From: CBDCFV01 sp965216425
Lineage (GTDB): Bacteria > Chloroflexota > Dehalococcoidia > Lucifugimonadales > UBA3495
DNA length: 64,000 nt
NCBI GenBank assembly: GCA_965216425.1
Contig: CBDCFV010000006.1
Location: 1,116,001 to 1,180,000 of the forward strand
Direction: 5' to 3'
Positions within the stretch are counted from its first letter, which is position 1. Each line of letters opens with the position of its first letter. Of this stretch, positions 17,918 through 26,612 are shown one piece after another. The position numbers and the translations under genes are program-made. Below the pieces are notes generated by a model that saw nothing but the letters and a program-made list of their open reading frames with translations, ran no database searches and was not told the DNA's origin.

Positions 17918-18286
17918 ATGCCTAGTTTTCTGCGAGTCTATTCCGGCGACGATGGCCAGTCCCACATTGAAGAGTTGGACTTCGAGATGCAGGAGTTTGT
18001 CGATACCGAAGGCGCCCACGGACTGGCCACTTCGGTTATAAACACCCCTGGAATCTCATTCCGAGAATATCAACCCGGCTACTTTCTTGACTACCACACC
18101 GCCCCCAGGCGCCAGTACAGCATTACGCTGACCGGAGAAATCGAGCTAGGGACACCGGACGGAACTGTGAAACATTGCGGCCCGGGATCGGTGCTGTTGG
18201 CGGAAGACCTGACCGGGGCGGGCCATTTCACCCGGGTGGTGGGCGACCAACCGCGCTTCTTCATCATCGTTCCGCTGGCGGATTAG
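17918..18286 (+). CDS. Cupin domain protein
   Basis: 122 aa, single cupin barrel. Recognisable parts are FREYQPGYFLDYHTAPRRQYSI and GPGSVLLAEDLTGAGHFTR, where the His residues could bind metal. GGAGG stands 6 bases before the second of two adjacent ATGs, so that one is used. It is followed within 27 bases by an iron-type alcohol dehydrogenase gene on the same strand, suggesting a shared catabolic operon. Reaction and substrate are unknown. The preceding 170 bases contain a small hairpin, CCCGGC-GGTTT-GCCGGG (17828-17844). Confidence 0.82.
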   Translation: MPSFLRVYSGDDGQSHIEELDFEMQEFVDTEGAHGLATSVINTPGISFREYQPGYFLDYHTAPRRQYSITLTGEIELGTPDGTVKHCGPGSVLLAEDLTGAGHFTRVVGDQPRFFIIVPLAD

Positions 18287-18313
18287 GCTATCCGTTGCTT
18301 GGAGGGTCCCCGC

Positions 18314-19519
18314 ATGATGCGTCATTGCGTTCTTTCTGGCGAATTCAACCCCACGGTGCCGAGCAGAATTATATTCGGTCAAGGTAAGGCATCGACACTG
18401 GCCGAGGAGATCAAAGACCTTGGCGGCAAACGGGTGCTGGTGCTGTCCGGGCGCACCGTAGCCGAGAAGACCGACACGGTCCGCAAGGTCAACGAAACCT
18501 TGGGGGAACTCTCTGCCGGCGTTTATTCCGGTCTCACCCAGCGCGCTCCCTTGGCTACGGCAGTGGAGGCGGCCAACTTGGCTGTGTCCCAAGGTGTGGA
18601 CACCTTGGTGGGCGTTGGCGGCAGCACCATATCCGACGCCGCCAGGATGATTGCCGTCCTGATGGCGGAAGGCATCGACACCGTGGAGCAGTTGCGGGCG
18701 TTGGGAGTACAGCATGACCTGATGCTGACGCCGGACCTGGAAGGCAATCCGCTGCCGTTGCAGGTATCGATTCCGACCACGCTATCGGCTGGCGAGTTCA
18801 ACATGGGCGGCGGCAACGTTCTGGACGACCAAGCGGGGCACAAAATTCGTGTGCGTCATCGCCGGCTGTACTCCGACCTGATAGTCTTGGACCCGGACAT
18901 GACGATTGGCACCCCCGATTGGCTGTGGCTCTCCACCGGCGTAAAGGCCCTGGACCACTGCATCGAACGTCTGTACAGCCGTGGAAACCAACCCGCCATC
19001 GACGCACCTGTGTTATCCGCCGCCGAGTTGCTCTTCAACTACCTGCCCTTTTCCAAGGAGGGAGACGGCAACGCCGAAGCCCGCCTGCAATGCTTGATCG
19101 CCGCTTGGCTTTCCATGATGGGTGCGCCGAACTTCGCGATGGGCCTGAGCCACGCCATGGGGCACATCATCGGAGTGAGGTGCTCGGTGGGTCACGGCTA
19201 CACGTCGTGCGTTACACAGCCTTACGTGATGGAATACAACCGTCCCGCATCGTCCCATAAACAGGCGTTGCTGGCGAGGGCGGCCGGGATCGACGCCAAA
19301 GGAATGAGCGACGAGGCGGCGTCCGAAGCGGCGGCGCGGGCCGTGGACAACCTGGTCCTTGGACTGGGCATGCCCCACAGGATGCGGGACCTGAAGATAC
19401 CCAGAGAAGACTTTCCCGCCATCGCGGAAGACGTGTTGGGCGACGGCGGTTGCCGCACAAACCCCATCCGCATCACCACCACCGACCAAGTGCTGGAGGT
19501 GTTGAGCAAAGCATATTAG
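18314..19519 (+). CDS. Iron-containing alcohol dehydrogenase / maleylacetate reductase family
   Basis: 401 aa. The NAD(P)-binding motif appears as VGVGGSTISDAARMIAVL; metal-ligand His residues are expected in GLSHAMGHIIGVR and GHGYTSCVTQPYVMEYN, and LDPDMTIGTPDWLWLSTGVKALDHCIE is typical of the group. The maleylacetate reductase branch lacks some metal ligands of the true alcohol dehydrogenases, so substrate assignment is open. The ATG with GGAGGG 7 bases upstream is chosen over an upstream TTG. It sits between a cupin and a TPR gene. A second family member begins beyond the right edge (63651 onward). Confidence 0.88.
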   Translation: MMRHCVLSGEFNPTVPSRIIFGQGKASTLAEEIKDLGGKRVLVLSGRTVAEKTDTVRKVNETLGELSAGVYSGLTQRAPLATAVEAANLAVSQGVDTLVGVGGSTISDAARMIAVLMAEGIDTVEQLRALGVQHDLMLTPDLEGNPLPLQVSIPTTLSAGEFNMGGGNVLDDQAGHKIRVRHRRLYSDLIVLDPDMTIGTPDWLWLSTGVKALDHCIERLYSRGNQPAIDAPVLSAAELLFNYLPFSKEGDGNAEARLQCLIAAWLSMMGAPNFAMGLSHAMGHIIGVRCSVGHGYTSCVTQPYVMEYNRPASSHKQALLARAAGIDAKGMSDEAASEAAARAVDNLVLGLGMPHRMRDLKIPREDFPAIAEDVLGDGGCRTNPIRITTTDQVLEVLSKAY

Positions 19520-19559
19520 ACGGTTTCTCAAACTGCTGGCCGCATAGCCAACACGGGCT

Positions 19560-20147
19560 ATGGGAAACTTGGCAAAGGTGAGCGAAACGCTGCTCATGTC
19601 AGTACAAGAGGACTCAGCGATACGGCGGCTCAGAGACGTGCTGCAGGAGTCGCGCTTTGAGTACGGAAACGTGTCTTATAAGACTGTGGCGGCGAGAAAC
19701 ACCCTAGCCAAGGCACTGCGGAACGCGGGGGATTTTAACGAGGCCATAGACCTTTATCAGGGCACACTGGAATTTCACATTGCTAGGCTGGGGCCAATTC
19801 ACCCGCAAACACTACGAAGCCGCAGTCGCTTGGCCAACACCTACTACGCCGCCGGGCAGTTTGAAAAAGCTGTCGGCCAGTTCAAAGACATTCTGGACCA
19901 GAGGGCACGGGTTCTGGGTCCGCAACATCCCGATACTCTCCGCAGCCGCGGCAGCCTCGCGAATACCTATGCCTGCTTGGGTTTGCATACAGAAGCGGCT
20001 GCATTGCACCGGCAGACGCTGCGGGAACGCGAGGAAGTATTGGGCCAGGACCACCCCAGGACACGCTTGAGCCGCCACAGGTTGGAGTCGGCGCTTAAAG
20101 CAGCAGAATCACTTGGTACGCAGGTTAACGAGGAGCGCACTAAATGA
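19560..20147 (+). CDS. Tetratricopeptide repeat protein (kinesin-light-chain-like TPRs)
   Basis: 195 aa made almost entirely of about three 42-residue TPR units. Each has the form RxxLAxTYxxxGxxxEAxxLxxxxLxxRxxxLGxxHPxT, seen for example in LANTYYAAGQFEKAVGQF and GSLANTYACLGLHTEAAALH. This type of TPR (TPR_10/12) is a protein-interaction scaffold with no catalytic function. Its stop codon overlaps the next gene by four bases (ATGA), so it is translationally coupled to the LLM oxidoreductase. Partner unknown. Confidence 0.85.
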   Translation: MGNLAKVSETLLMSVQEDSAIRRLRDVLQESRFEYGNVSYKTVAARNTLAKALRNAGDFNEAIDLYQGTLEFHIARLGPIHPQTLRSRSRLANTYYAAGQFEKAVGQFKDILDQRARVLGPQHPDTLRSRGSLANTYACLGLHTEAAALHRQTLREREEVLGQDHPRTRLSRHRLESALKAAESLGTQVNEERTK

Positions 20148-21106
20148 AGTACGGATTTACTATACAGCCGAGGGGCCCCTTGGCCGACCCTGAGAAGTTG
20201 ACCGTCATCGCCCAAAAAGGCGACGAACTGGGTTACGACGCACTCTATACCGGAGACCACATCCTGGTCCCTCGTAGCATCGCGTCAATGTACCCCTACA
20301 CTCAAGGCGGCGACTTTCCGGGGTCTCCCTCGGGAGAGGCTATGGACCAGTTGACCATGCTGGCTTTTCTGGCCGCCAGGACCGACAAGATACGGATGGT
20401 GACCAGTGTGATAATCGTGCCTCACCGCAACCCCTTGGTCGCCGCCAAGGCTCTGGCCACGCTGGACGTGCTGTCCAAGGGAAGACTGGTCGTCGGAGTG
20501 GGAGTAGGCTGGATGCGGGAGGAGTTCGAGGCATTGGGGATTGGAGAGCAATTCCAGGAAAGAGGCGCGGTCACCGACGAGTACATCCGGGTGTTCAAGG
20601 AATTGTGGACCAGCGACACACCCCACTACGAGGGCAAGTACGTCAACTTCGACGACATCAACTTCCTACCCAAGCCAATTCAGAAACCACACCCGCCCAT
20701 TTGGGTCGGCGGTGAAAGCCGACCGGCCCTGAGGCGCACCGCCGAGTTGGCCAACGGATGGTGCCCGTTGGGGACCAACCCCACATTCCCTATGGGGACG
20801 CCGGAACAACTGGCGGCGGGGATGGAACGGCTGGCCCGTTACGCCCGGAGTTTCGGCAGGGACCCCGCGGAGATCGAGATCATCTACCGCACCCACGAAT
20901 ACCGGCTCAACGACCCCGGCAACCCCGCCGGAGCAGATCGCCTCCCCTTCCACGGCAACGACGAACAGATAGCCAGCGACATCCGCCGTTACGAGGAGAT
21001 GGGAGTCGGATCGATGGTGCTTGATTTCGTGCGCCTGACTAACGACCTGGACGAGATGCTTACCGGCATGGAGCGTTTCGCCGACCAAGTCTGGTCCAAG
21101 GTCTAG
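20144..21106 (+). CDS. LLM-class F420/FMN-dependent oxidoreductase
   Basis: 320 aa bacterial-luciferase-like TIM barrel. Family stretches seen are AQKGDELGYDALYTGDHILVP, DKIRMVTSVIIVPHRNPLV, KGRLVVGVGVGWMREEFEALG and KPHPPIWVGGESRPALRR. Such enzymes oxidise or reduce small organic molecules with F420 or FMN; the cofactor cannot be told reliably. Expansions of this family are known in SAR202 Chloroflexota. It is translationally coupled to the TPR gene upstream and converges with the aldo/keto reductase gene four bases downstream. Confidence 0.92.
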   Translation: MKYGFTIQPRGPLADPEKLTVIAQKGDELGYDALYTGDHILVPRSIASMYPYTQGGDFPGSPSGEAMDQLTMLAFLAARTDKIRMVTSVIIVPHRNPLVAAKALATLDVLSKGRLVVGVGVGWMREEFEALGIGEQFQERGAVTDEYIRVFKELWTSDTPHYEGKYVNFDDINFLPKPIQKPHPPIWVGGESRPALRRTAELANGWCPLGTNPTFPMGTPEQLAAGMERLARYARSFGRDPAEIEIIYRTHEYRLNDPGNPAGADRLPFHGNDEQIASDIRRYEEMGVGSMVLDFVRLTNDLDEMLTGMERFADQVWSKV

Positions 21107-21110
21107 CCCG

Positions 21111-22076
21111 TTACCGGAACCCCTTCCGGTACAGTTCCCGCAGCCGTTCCAAGTGATGCTCCGGGATTGGGGGCACATCAATGGAAGCGGCGGTCTCTTC
21201 CGCTTCCGTGGTGTTCTTGACTCCCGGCACCACGGTGTGAATGTCCTGGTTCATCAGGCAGAACACCATGGCGGCTTGGGATAACGTACGAATTGGCCCC
21301 TGAAGCAGGTACCCGAGCTTGGCCGCGCGGGCGGCGTCGTTCTCCAGCAAAGTTCCTTGAGGGATGGCCCGGTCGACCGCGTCGGCCAAGGCACCGGCGG
21401 CGTGGGACCTGATGCCGATGACACCCATGTTCAGGCTCTTCGCCAGCGGGATGATCTGTCCATTGTCGAACAGGTCCACACCCGGTGGCGGCAGTTCCTG
21501 AGAGGTCCAGTTCAGCAGATTGTAGTAGGCCAGCACGGTGTCGTACTCGCCGCTTTCCATGATGCGGGTCATCGTGGGCACATGGTGGTCCATTGCAGAG
21601 AGGCCGATAAACCGTGTCTTGCCCGCTTGCTGGACCTTTCGATAGGCGTCCAGCACAGGACCCAGAGTATCCTCAGCGGAAAGAGAGTCCGGCACTTCGC
21701 CCCGGGTGGTGGTGAACCGGTTATGGACGTGGAGCACGTCGACGGAGTCCATCTGCAAACGGCGCAGGCTTACTTCCATCGAACGGGCCACCGCTCCTTC
21801 CACGTCATCCATTTCGTGGGCTTCCAGCCGGACCTTGGTGGCTACTACTATATCTTCGCTGCGGCCTTTCAGCGCACGGCCCAATACCTCTTCGGCCTTG
21901 CCGTTGCCGTAGCGCGGGGCTACGTCGAAGAAATTGATGCCCAGTTCCAACGCGCGGTGCACCGCGCGTATGGACTCCTCATCGGTGGTTGGACCCCACA
22001 CCTGTCCGATACCGCCACCGCCGAATCCGGCCCTGGAAACCCGTAGCCCTGTCCTGCCAAGGGTTGTATATTCCAT
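21111..22076 (-). CDS. Aldo/keto reductase
   Basis: 321 aa. The catalytic tetrad is visible in order: Asp in FFDVAPRYGNGKAEE with its Tyr, Lys in VVATKVRLE and His in DVLHVHNRF. The N-terminal YTTLGRTGLRVSRAGFGGGGIG is standard. It reduces aldehydes or ketones with NADPH; the substrate is unknown. It heads a minus-strand group with a PPOX-like protein and a VOC protein upstream on the same strand (22 bp and 38 bp gaps), so the order of transcription is VOC, PPOX, AKR. Confidence 0.92.
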   Translation of the reverse strand: MEYTTLGRTGLRVSRAGFGGGGIGQVWGPTTDEESIRAVHRALELGINFFDVAPRYGNGKAEEVLGRALKGRSEDIVVATKVRLEAHEMDDVEGAVARSMEVSLRRLQMDSVDVLHVHNRFTTTRGEVPDSLSAEDTLGPVLDAYRKVQQAGKTRFIGLSAMDHHVPTMTRIMESGEYDTVLAYYNLLNWTSQELPPPGVDLFDNGQIIPLAKSLNMGVIGIRSHAAGALADAVDRAIPQGTLLENDAARAAKLGYLLQGPIRTLSQAAMVFCLMNQDIHTVVPGVKNTTEAEETAASIDVPPIPEHHLERLRELYRKGFR

Positions 22077-22098
22077 GAATGCCTCCTCGAATGCCTCC

Positions 22099-22599
22099 TC
22101 AGTGGGCCGGAGTCCCGCCCTTACTCGGTACCGGTTCCAGCGAATCGTAATACTGCTTCCACTGCGCCCTCATCTCTTCTTCGGTAACGTCTCCCACGTA
22201 GCCGGGAGACACCACCGGCAGTGCCCGCGTCACTTCGACCAGCACGAACCGGCGGATCAGGCTGGCGACACCGGACTGGGCGCCATTTGCGGCTTCAGTG
22301 TAGAGTTTCATGGCTTCGTCGAATTGGTCTCCCGACTCAAGGATGCTGGCTGCGCCTTTGAACCGGTACCCCTTCCGCAAGAAGACGTCAACCATGTTTA
22401 TTTCGATTGCCGGGTTCTGGCGCAGGTTGGCCATCGTACCGGGGGAGGCGATGTCCGCGAAAATAAGATGATCGTCGTCCCAGACCCTCATCGTTGCTTT
22501 GGGGGACAAGTTTGGTGTGCCGTCCGGGCAAACGGTGGCGATGTACCCAAGCCTCTGTTCCCTCACGACCCGCTTCATGTCGTCGGTCAATATGCCCAC
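22099..22599 (-). CDS. Pyridoxamine 5'-phosphate oxidase family (FMN/F420-binding split barrel) protein
   Basis: 166 aa. The split-barrel start MKRVVREQRLGYIATVCPDGTPNLSPKATMRVWDDDHLIFA is characteristic, with PGTMANLRQNPAIEINMVD following. Such proteins bind FMN, F420 or haem; true PNPOx activity is unlikely at this length. The GTG start has AGGAAGG 7 bases upstream. It lies between the VOC gene and the aldo/keto reductase gene in a likely operon. Confidence 0.87.
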   Translation of the reverse strand: MGILTDDMKRVVREQRLGYIATVCPDGTPNLSPKATMRVWDDDHLIFADIASPGTMANLRQNPAIEINMVDVFLRKGYRFKGAASILESGDQFDEAMKLYTEAANGAQSGVASLIRRFVLVEVTRALPVVSPGYVGDVTEEEMRAQWKQYYDSLEPVPSKGGTPAH

Positions 22600-22637
22600 G
22601 TTGTCACCTTCCTGGGAGTGTATGCCTCCCTGAACGT

Positions 22638-23045
22638 CTAGCTGTGCTCGCCTTCAGCCAGTTGGAAGTAAATACTATGAGAACTGCTCGGCTCTATGTT
22701 GGCGGTCTTGTAGCCGAAGGGACTCACGGAGGGCCCATCGCCCCGCATTTCGTTGCCATTGTTTTTGAGGTCCTGGAAGAGTTGGTCGATGCCATCAACG
22801 CCCCAAGCGACGTGCATGACACCCGGGCCGGTAGTTCGGAGTTGCTCGGCCAATGGCGTGTCTTCCCGTAACGGCTCGAAGAAGTCGACCAAGGTTTCGC
22901 CCACTTGGTACAGTATGGACTTGAAGCCGCGGTCCGTGAATTCGTCGCTTCGGATGGGCTTAAGGCCGAAGTTCCGGTCGAGGTAGGCGGCCATGTCTGC
23001 AACGCTTTCGACTGCGTAGGTCACGTGATGCACTTTATTGAACAT
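22638..23045 (-). CDS. VOC (glyoxalase/dioxygenase superfamily) protein
   Basis: 135 aa from MFNKVHHVTYAVES. The two beta-alpha-beta-beta-beta modules are recognisable, with metal-binding residues expected at the His of VHHVTYAV, the His of GVMHVAWGVDGI and the Glu of SIYFQLAEG, an arrangement like methylmalonyl-CoA epimerase. GGAGG lies 5 bases before the ATG, which rejects a 44-residue upstream extension. It is probably the first gene of the VOC-PPOX-AKR unit. The reaction is not known. Confidence 0.87.
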   Translation of the reverse strand: MFNKVHHVTYAVESVADMAAYLDRNFGLKPIRSDEFTDRGFKSILYQVGETLVDFFEPLREDTPLAEQLRTTGPGVMHVAWGVDGIDQLFQDLKNNGNEMRGDGPSVSPFGYKTANIEPSSSHSIYFQLAEGEHS

Positions 23046-23179
23046 ACCGTCCTCCTTGAGCGTCCTGGCTGCTTGAAGCCTAGCCGTTTTCGAGCACGGA
23101 ATCAATCCCGAACATGCCGGGTACGGCGCGCCGGAAATTAGTGCATAATGGGCGGCAATCACCGTTCCAGAGGTCAAGT

Positions 23180-24019
23180 ATGCCTACTTTTTCCGTTGAC
23201 GGAGTAAATCTCTATTACCAGGTAGCGGGGCGCGGCGTCCCGCTGGTGCTGAACCACGAATTCGCCGGTGATATTACCAGTTGGGAGCCGCAGGTCAACT
23301 TCTTTTCCCGGCGCTACCAGGTCATAACATATTGCGCTCGAGGCTATCCGCCGTCCGACGTACCCGAAGACCCTGCGGCCTACTCGCAGGAGCAATCGGT
23401 GGAAGACCTGCTCGCGTTGTTGGACCACTTGGGCATCGAACGGGCCTATATCGGCGGGCTTTCGATGGGCGGCAGCGTTACGGTAAGCTTCGGCATAGCC
23501 CACCCGGAGAGGTGCCGGGCGTTGATCGTCGCCTCAGCCGGGTCTGGGACTACCGATCGGGAACATCTGCTCGCTTCATGGCAGGAACTGAGCGAGTTGA
23601 TGCTGACCGAAGGCATGGAGAAGTTCGCCGAAGAATACGCCCGTGGCCCGGCGCGGGTCCAGTTTCTGCGTAAGGACCCGGTGGGATGGGAGAAATTCCG
23701 GGCTGGGCTGGCCGCCCATTCGGCCCAAGGCTCCGCCTACACCTTCCGGGGCGTGCAGATGAAGCGCCCCACCATCTACCAGTTAGAAGAGCAGTTGAAA
23801 CAGATTGATGTCCCAGCACTGGTGCTGATTGGGGATGAAGACGAACCCTGCGTCGAGCCGTCAGTGTTCATGAAGCGGCACATCCCCCGCAGCGGTTTGG
23901 CGGTCTTTCCCCAAGCGGGACATACCATCAACCTGGAGGAGCCGGACCTGTTCAACCGCACCATATTGGACTTCCTCACCGGGGTGGAGGCCGGTAGTTG
24001 GGCCAAGCGTGGGGAATAG
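23180..24019 (+). CDS. Alpha/beta hydrolase
   Basis: 279 aa. The nucleophile elbow reads YIGGLSMGGSVT (Ser nucleophile), the acid is probably the Asp in LVLIGDEDEPC and the catalytic His is in FPQAGHTINLEEP. The oxyanion region is unusual: the common HG motif is replaced by NHEFAGD. GAGG is 6 bases before the ATG; the upstream extension is rejected. It probably acts as an esterase or C-C hydrolase; the substrate is unknown. Divergent from the VOC gene and convergent with an SDR gene. Confidence 0.9.
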   Translation: MPTFSVDGVNLYYQVAGRGVPLVLNHEFAGDITSWEPQVNFFSRRYQVITYCARGYPPSDVPEDPAAYSQEQSVEDLLALLDHLGIERAYIGGLSMGGSVTVSFGIAHPERCRALIVASAGSGTTDREHLLASWQELSELMLTEGMEKFAEEYARGPARVQFLRKDPVGWEKFRAGLAAHSAQGSAYTFRGVQMKRPTIYQLEEQLKQIDVPALVLIGDEDEPCVEPSVFMKRHIPRSGLAVFPQAGHTINLEEPDLFNRTILDFLTGVEAGSWAKRGE

Positions 24020-24056
24020 GGTGTGGTTAATAGCTCCAAAGACAAGCACGGAAACG

Positions 24057-24806
24057 CTACTGCGCCGTAAACCCCCCATCCACCATCAACTCTGTACCGG
24101 TTATGTAGGACGCTTCGTCTGAGGCCAGGAACAGGACGGCGTAAGCCACCTCTATAGGCAAGCCTTCCCGTCCCATGGGCACTGCCTTCACCATGTCGTC
24201 CTGGAACTGGGCCCGTCGCTCCGACGAGTTCAGCATAGGAGGCAGCACTCCCGGGTGCACTGAGTTGATTCGGATGTTGCTCTTGGCATGCTGCACCGCC
24301 GTGGCCTTGGTAAGCAACCGGACGGCCCCCTTGGAGGCATTGTAGGCGGGGTGGGTGTACTCCTGCCCTACCATGCCGGATATGGACGAAATGTTGACTA
24401 TGGACCCGCCGCCTGCTTTCAGCATTTCAGGGATGGCGCAGTTGATTCCCAGGAATGCCCCCTTGGCGTTGACCTCCATCAAGCGGTCCCAAGTCTCGCT
24501 GCTGGCGTAGTTGGGTTCGCCGCTGCCAGTCACCCCGGCGTTGTTCACCAACACGTCCAGCTTGCCGAACCGGGCCACAATCTGATGGACCGCCGACTCC
24601 CAGTTGGCTTCATCTGAAACGTTCAGCAGGACGAACATCGCCTCGCCGCCAGCCTCGGTTATCTCCGCCTCCACTCGGCGTCCGTCTGCCTCGAGCACGT
24701 CGGCGATAACGACCTTGGCCCCTTCGCGGGCGAACAACCGGCACTCCTCCGCTCCCATTCCGTGGGCCCCGCCGGTTATCAAAGCAACCTTTCCTTCCAG
24801 CCGCAT
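24057..24806 (-). CDS. Short-chain dehydrogenase/reductase (SDR), classical type
   Basis: 249 aa, full-length classical SDR. The cofactor motif TGGAHGMG (TGxxxGxG), the NNAG stretch (VLVNNAGVTG), the catalytic Ser in NISSISGMV and YxxxK in YNASKGAVRL are all present. An Asp after the second strand (VVIADVLEAD) suggests NAD(H) over NADP(H). AGGAGG lies before the ATG. It resembles the SDR at 26613 closely (shared start MRLEGKVALI, similar C-terminus), pointing to paralogues. Substrate unknown. Confidence 0.93.
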   Translation of the reverse strand: MRLEGKVALITGGAHGMGAEECRLFAREGAKVVIADVLEADGRRVEAEITEAGGEAMFVLLNVSDEANWESAVHQIVARFGKLDVLVNNAGVTGSGEPNYASSETWDRLMEVNAKGAFLGINCAIPEMLKAGGGSIVNISSISGMVGQEYTHPAYNASKGAVRLLTKATAVQHAKSNIRINSVHPGVLPPMLNSSERRAQFQDDMVKAVPMGREGLPIEVAYAVLFLASDEASYITGTELMVDGGFTAQ

Positions 24807-24952
24807 GGTTCCTCCTCTTGGGATAGTCTATCGTGTGGTAGCATAACCCAACCGGCAAGAACACGCAGCCGGATAACTGAATAACGGGGCCGACAATCCA
24901 TTGGCTACATCCCTCTTCCAGGGTGAGAGAAGACCAATCAGAGGTGTTCATT

Positions 24953-25774
24953 ATGCAGTCCAAGTTCGTCCAAGCGGGACCGGTGCGGTTGGAGTATTTC
25001 GAGAGCGGAAACGGACCGGAAACCGTGATGTTGGTGCACGGCTACGCATCCAACGCGCCTATCTGGCGGTACACCGTCCAAGCGTTGGAATCCAGCGGAG
25101 GACTCCGGATTATCGCCTTCAACAACCGGGGCGCGGGAGAGTCTGATCGCTCCGAGTCCGAGAGAGACTACACAGTAGAAACTTTCGCGGATGACCTCTT
25201 TAACGCGGTGAGCGCGCTGGGGCTAAGAGGCTTCACCCTAGTGGGCCATTCCATGGGCGGCGCAACGGTCACCCAGTTCTCCTTGGCCCACCAAGAATTG
25301 TTGAAAGGGCTGGTGTTATTGAACTCTACGCCCCTGCACGGCCGTAGGTTGGGCTTGGACTGGGAGAACGAACTGCGCAAGCTGGTCGCGAGGGGCGGCC
25401 TTACCGAGGGCGACATGGGCTTCAACGCTCCCCACGTCACCCAGGACTTCAAGGACGAAATTACCGGCATCATTCTCAAGAACCCCGTGGAACGGGCCGT
25501 CGCGGGCCGCCGTTCGATGGCGGCCTTGCGGCTGCGGGACCGGTTGCACGAAATCCGGGTCCCAACACTGGTAGTGGGCAGCGACCGCGATACTACCGTG
25601 GGAGTGGACAACATCATCGCTGACTATTTCGCATTGCCCGAAGACCTGCGCCACCTTCACATTTTTCACGGCATAGGCCACTCGCCGAACGTTGAGGCGC
25701 CGAGGCGGGTCGCCGGGCTGCTGACGGGGTTTGTGCAAGAAGTAAACGTGGGGAGGGCGGTACTCGCAGCATAG
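24953..25774 (+). CDS. Alpha/beta hydrolase
   Basis: 273 aa. The oxyanion HG motif (VMLVHGYASNAPIW), the nucleophile elbow LVGHSMGGATVT, the acid in VVGSDRDTTVG and the catalytic His in HGIGHSPNVEAP are all in place. Start chosen at the ATG with GAGG 8 bases upstream; a GTG 30 bases earlier lacks a ribosome site. It is divergent from the SDR at 24057. Substrate unknown; probably an esterase, lactonase or C-C bond hydrolase of the catabolic island. Confidence 0.92.
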   Translation: MQSKFVQAGPVRLEYFESGNGPETVMLVHGYASNAPIWRYTVQALESSGGLRIIAFNNRGAGESDRSESERDYTVETFADDLFNAVSALGLRGFTLVGHSMGGATVTQFSLAHQELLKGLVLLNSTPLHGRRLGLDWENELRKLVARGGLTEGDMGFNAPHVTQDFKDEITGIILKNPVERAVAGRRSMAALRLRDRLHEIRVPTLVVGSDRDTTVGVDNIIADYFALPEDLRHLHIFHGIGHSPNVEAPRRVAGLLTGFVQEVNVGRAVLAA

Positions 25775-25819
25775 AGTCTTCGCTATGCCCGGATAGTATC
25801 GCCCCCGGGAAGTTTCAGG

Positions 25820-26014
25820 GTGCTTGAACAGCTGGTTTGGCTGCAAGTGAGACGATGTGGCAGCCATGTTACACTAAATCCGCCGGACGGGAGCCATACA
25901 GTTATCGTTTCCCTTTCGGGCCGTGAGGTTAAGCGAGGAACTTTTGGCAATATACTGCGTCAGGCGGGCATAACGGTGAGCCAGTTCCATCGCTGGGCAG
26001 AGGAGATCCTCTGA
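25820..26014 (+). CDS. HicA-like (YcfA family) protein, short or N-terminally truncated
   Basis: 64 aa. The double-stranded-RNA-binding-like HicA fold is recognisable from LEQLVWLQVRRCGSHVTL, in which the conserved Gly-Ser-His (catalytic His) is kept, and from SLSGREVKRGTFGNILRQAGI. Normal HicA has 10-15 more residues before this point. In another frame just upstream the bases encode PREVSG, which resembles the missing N-terminus, so a small indel may have broken the gene. The only start in frame is GTG with a poor ribosome site. It ends one base before the tandem HicB-like gene. Toxin activity is uncertain. Confidence 0.65.
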   Translation: MLEQLVWLQVRRCGSHVTLNPPDGSHTVIVSLSGREVKRGTFGNILRQAGITVSQFHRWAEEIL

Positions 26015-26611
26015 ATGGGCAAGAAAAAAGTGACCGTAGTCCTGTTCCATAACTATGCCAGTGAGGACGGTGGCTACAGCGTCGTCATACCTACAATCCC
26101 TCAACTGGGCACTATGGGGGATACTGTGGAGCACGCGTTTGACATGGCGAAGGAATGTTTGGAGATAAGCTTGGAGGACCCATCCGATTGGGACTATTAC
26201 AGCTTTGCCCAAGCCTATGCTGAACATATGGCGGTCAGTACGATGGAAATCGAAATGCCGCCGCGCCCCGGAAGCACCGAATCCAAAAAGGATACAGGGA
26301 AGTTGGCCAAACTGACTGTAGTCCTGTTTCAAAACGAGGCCGGCGGCTACACTGCCATAGCGCCGTCCTTTCCCCATCATTTCCCCCAAGGGAAGACTGT
26401 AAGGGAAATGTCGTCTGCGGTTAAAGAGAACTTGGCTTTGAATTTACAAGACCCCGACGAATGGGATATGTTCGACTTGTGGCACTGTCAAGCCGAACAC
26501 ATAGTAATCGGCACGGTCAAAATCGAGTTTCCAGTACGGTCCAAACCCCCAACGCCGGAACTGCTGGCGGAACTGACAGCGATAGGACTGACACCTGCGG
26601 AGGAGGACTAA
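26015..26611 (+). CDS. Protein with two tandem HicB-like antitoxin domains
   Basis: 198 aa. Two copies of a HicB-type degraded RNase H fold are visible: residues about 4-55 (KVTVVLFHNYASEDGGYSVV to KECLEISLEDP) and about 104-152 (KLTVVLFQNEAGGYTAIAP to KENLALNLQDP). Each is followed by a similar stretch ending in an Ala-Glu-His element (AYAEHMAVSTMEIE, CQAEHIVIGTVKIEFPV), so the duplicated unit is about 95 residues. No DNA-binding helix-turn-helix is seen at the C-terminus. It directly follows the HicA-like gene and is followed 1 base later by an SDR gene. Antitoxin function is inferred from domain and position. Confidence 0.7.
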   Translation: MGKKKVTVVLFHNYASEDGGYSVVIPTIPQLGTMGDTVEHAFDMAKECLEISLEDPSDWDYYSFAQAYAEHMAVSTMEIEMPPRPGSTESKKDTGKLAKLTVVLFQNEAGGYTAIAPSFPHHFPQGKTVREMSSAVKENLALNLQDPDEWDMFDLWHCQAEHIVIGTVKIEFPVRSKPPTPELLAELTAIGLTPAEED

Positions 26612-26612
26612 C

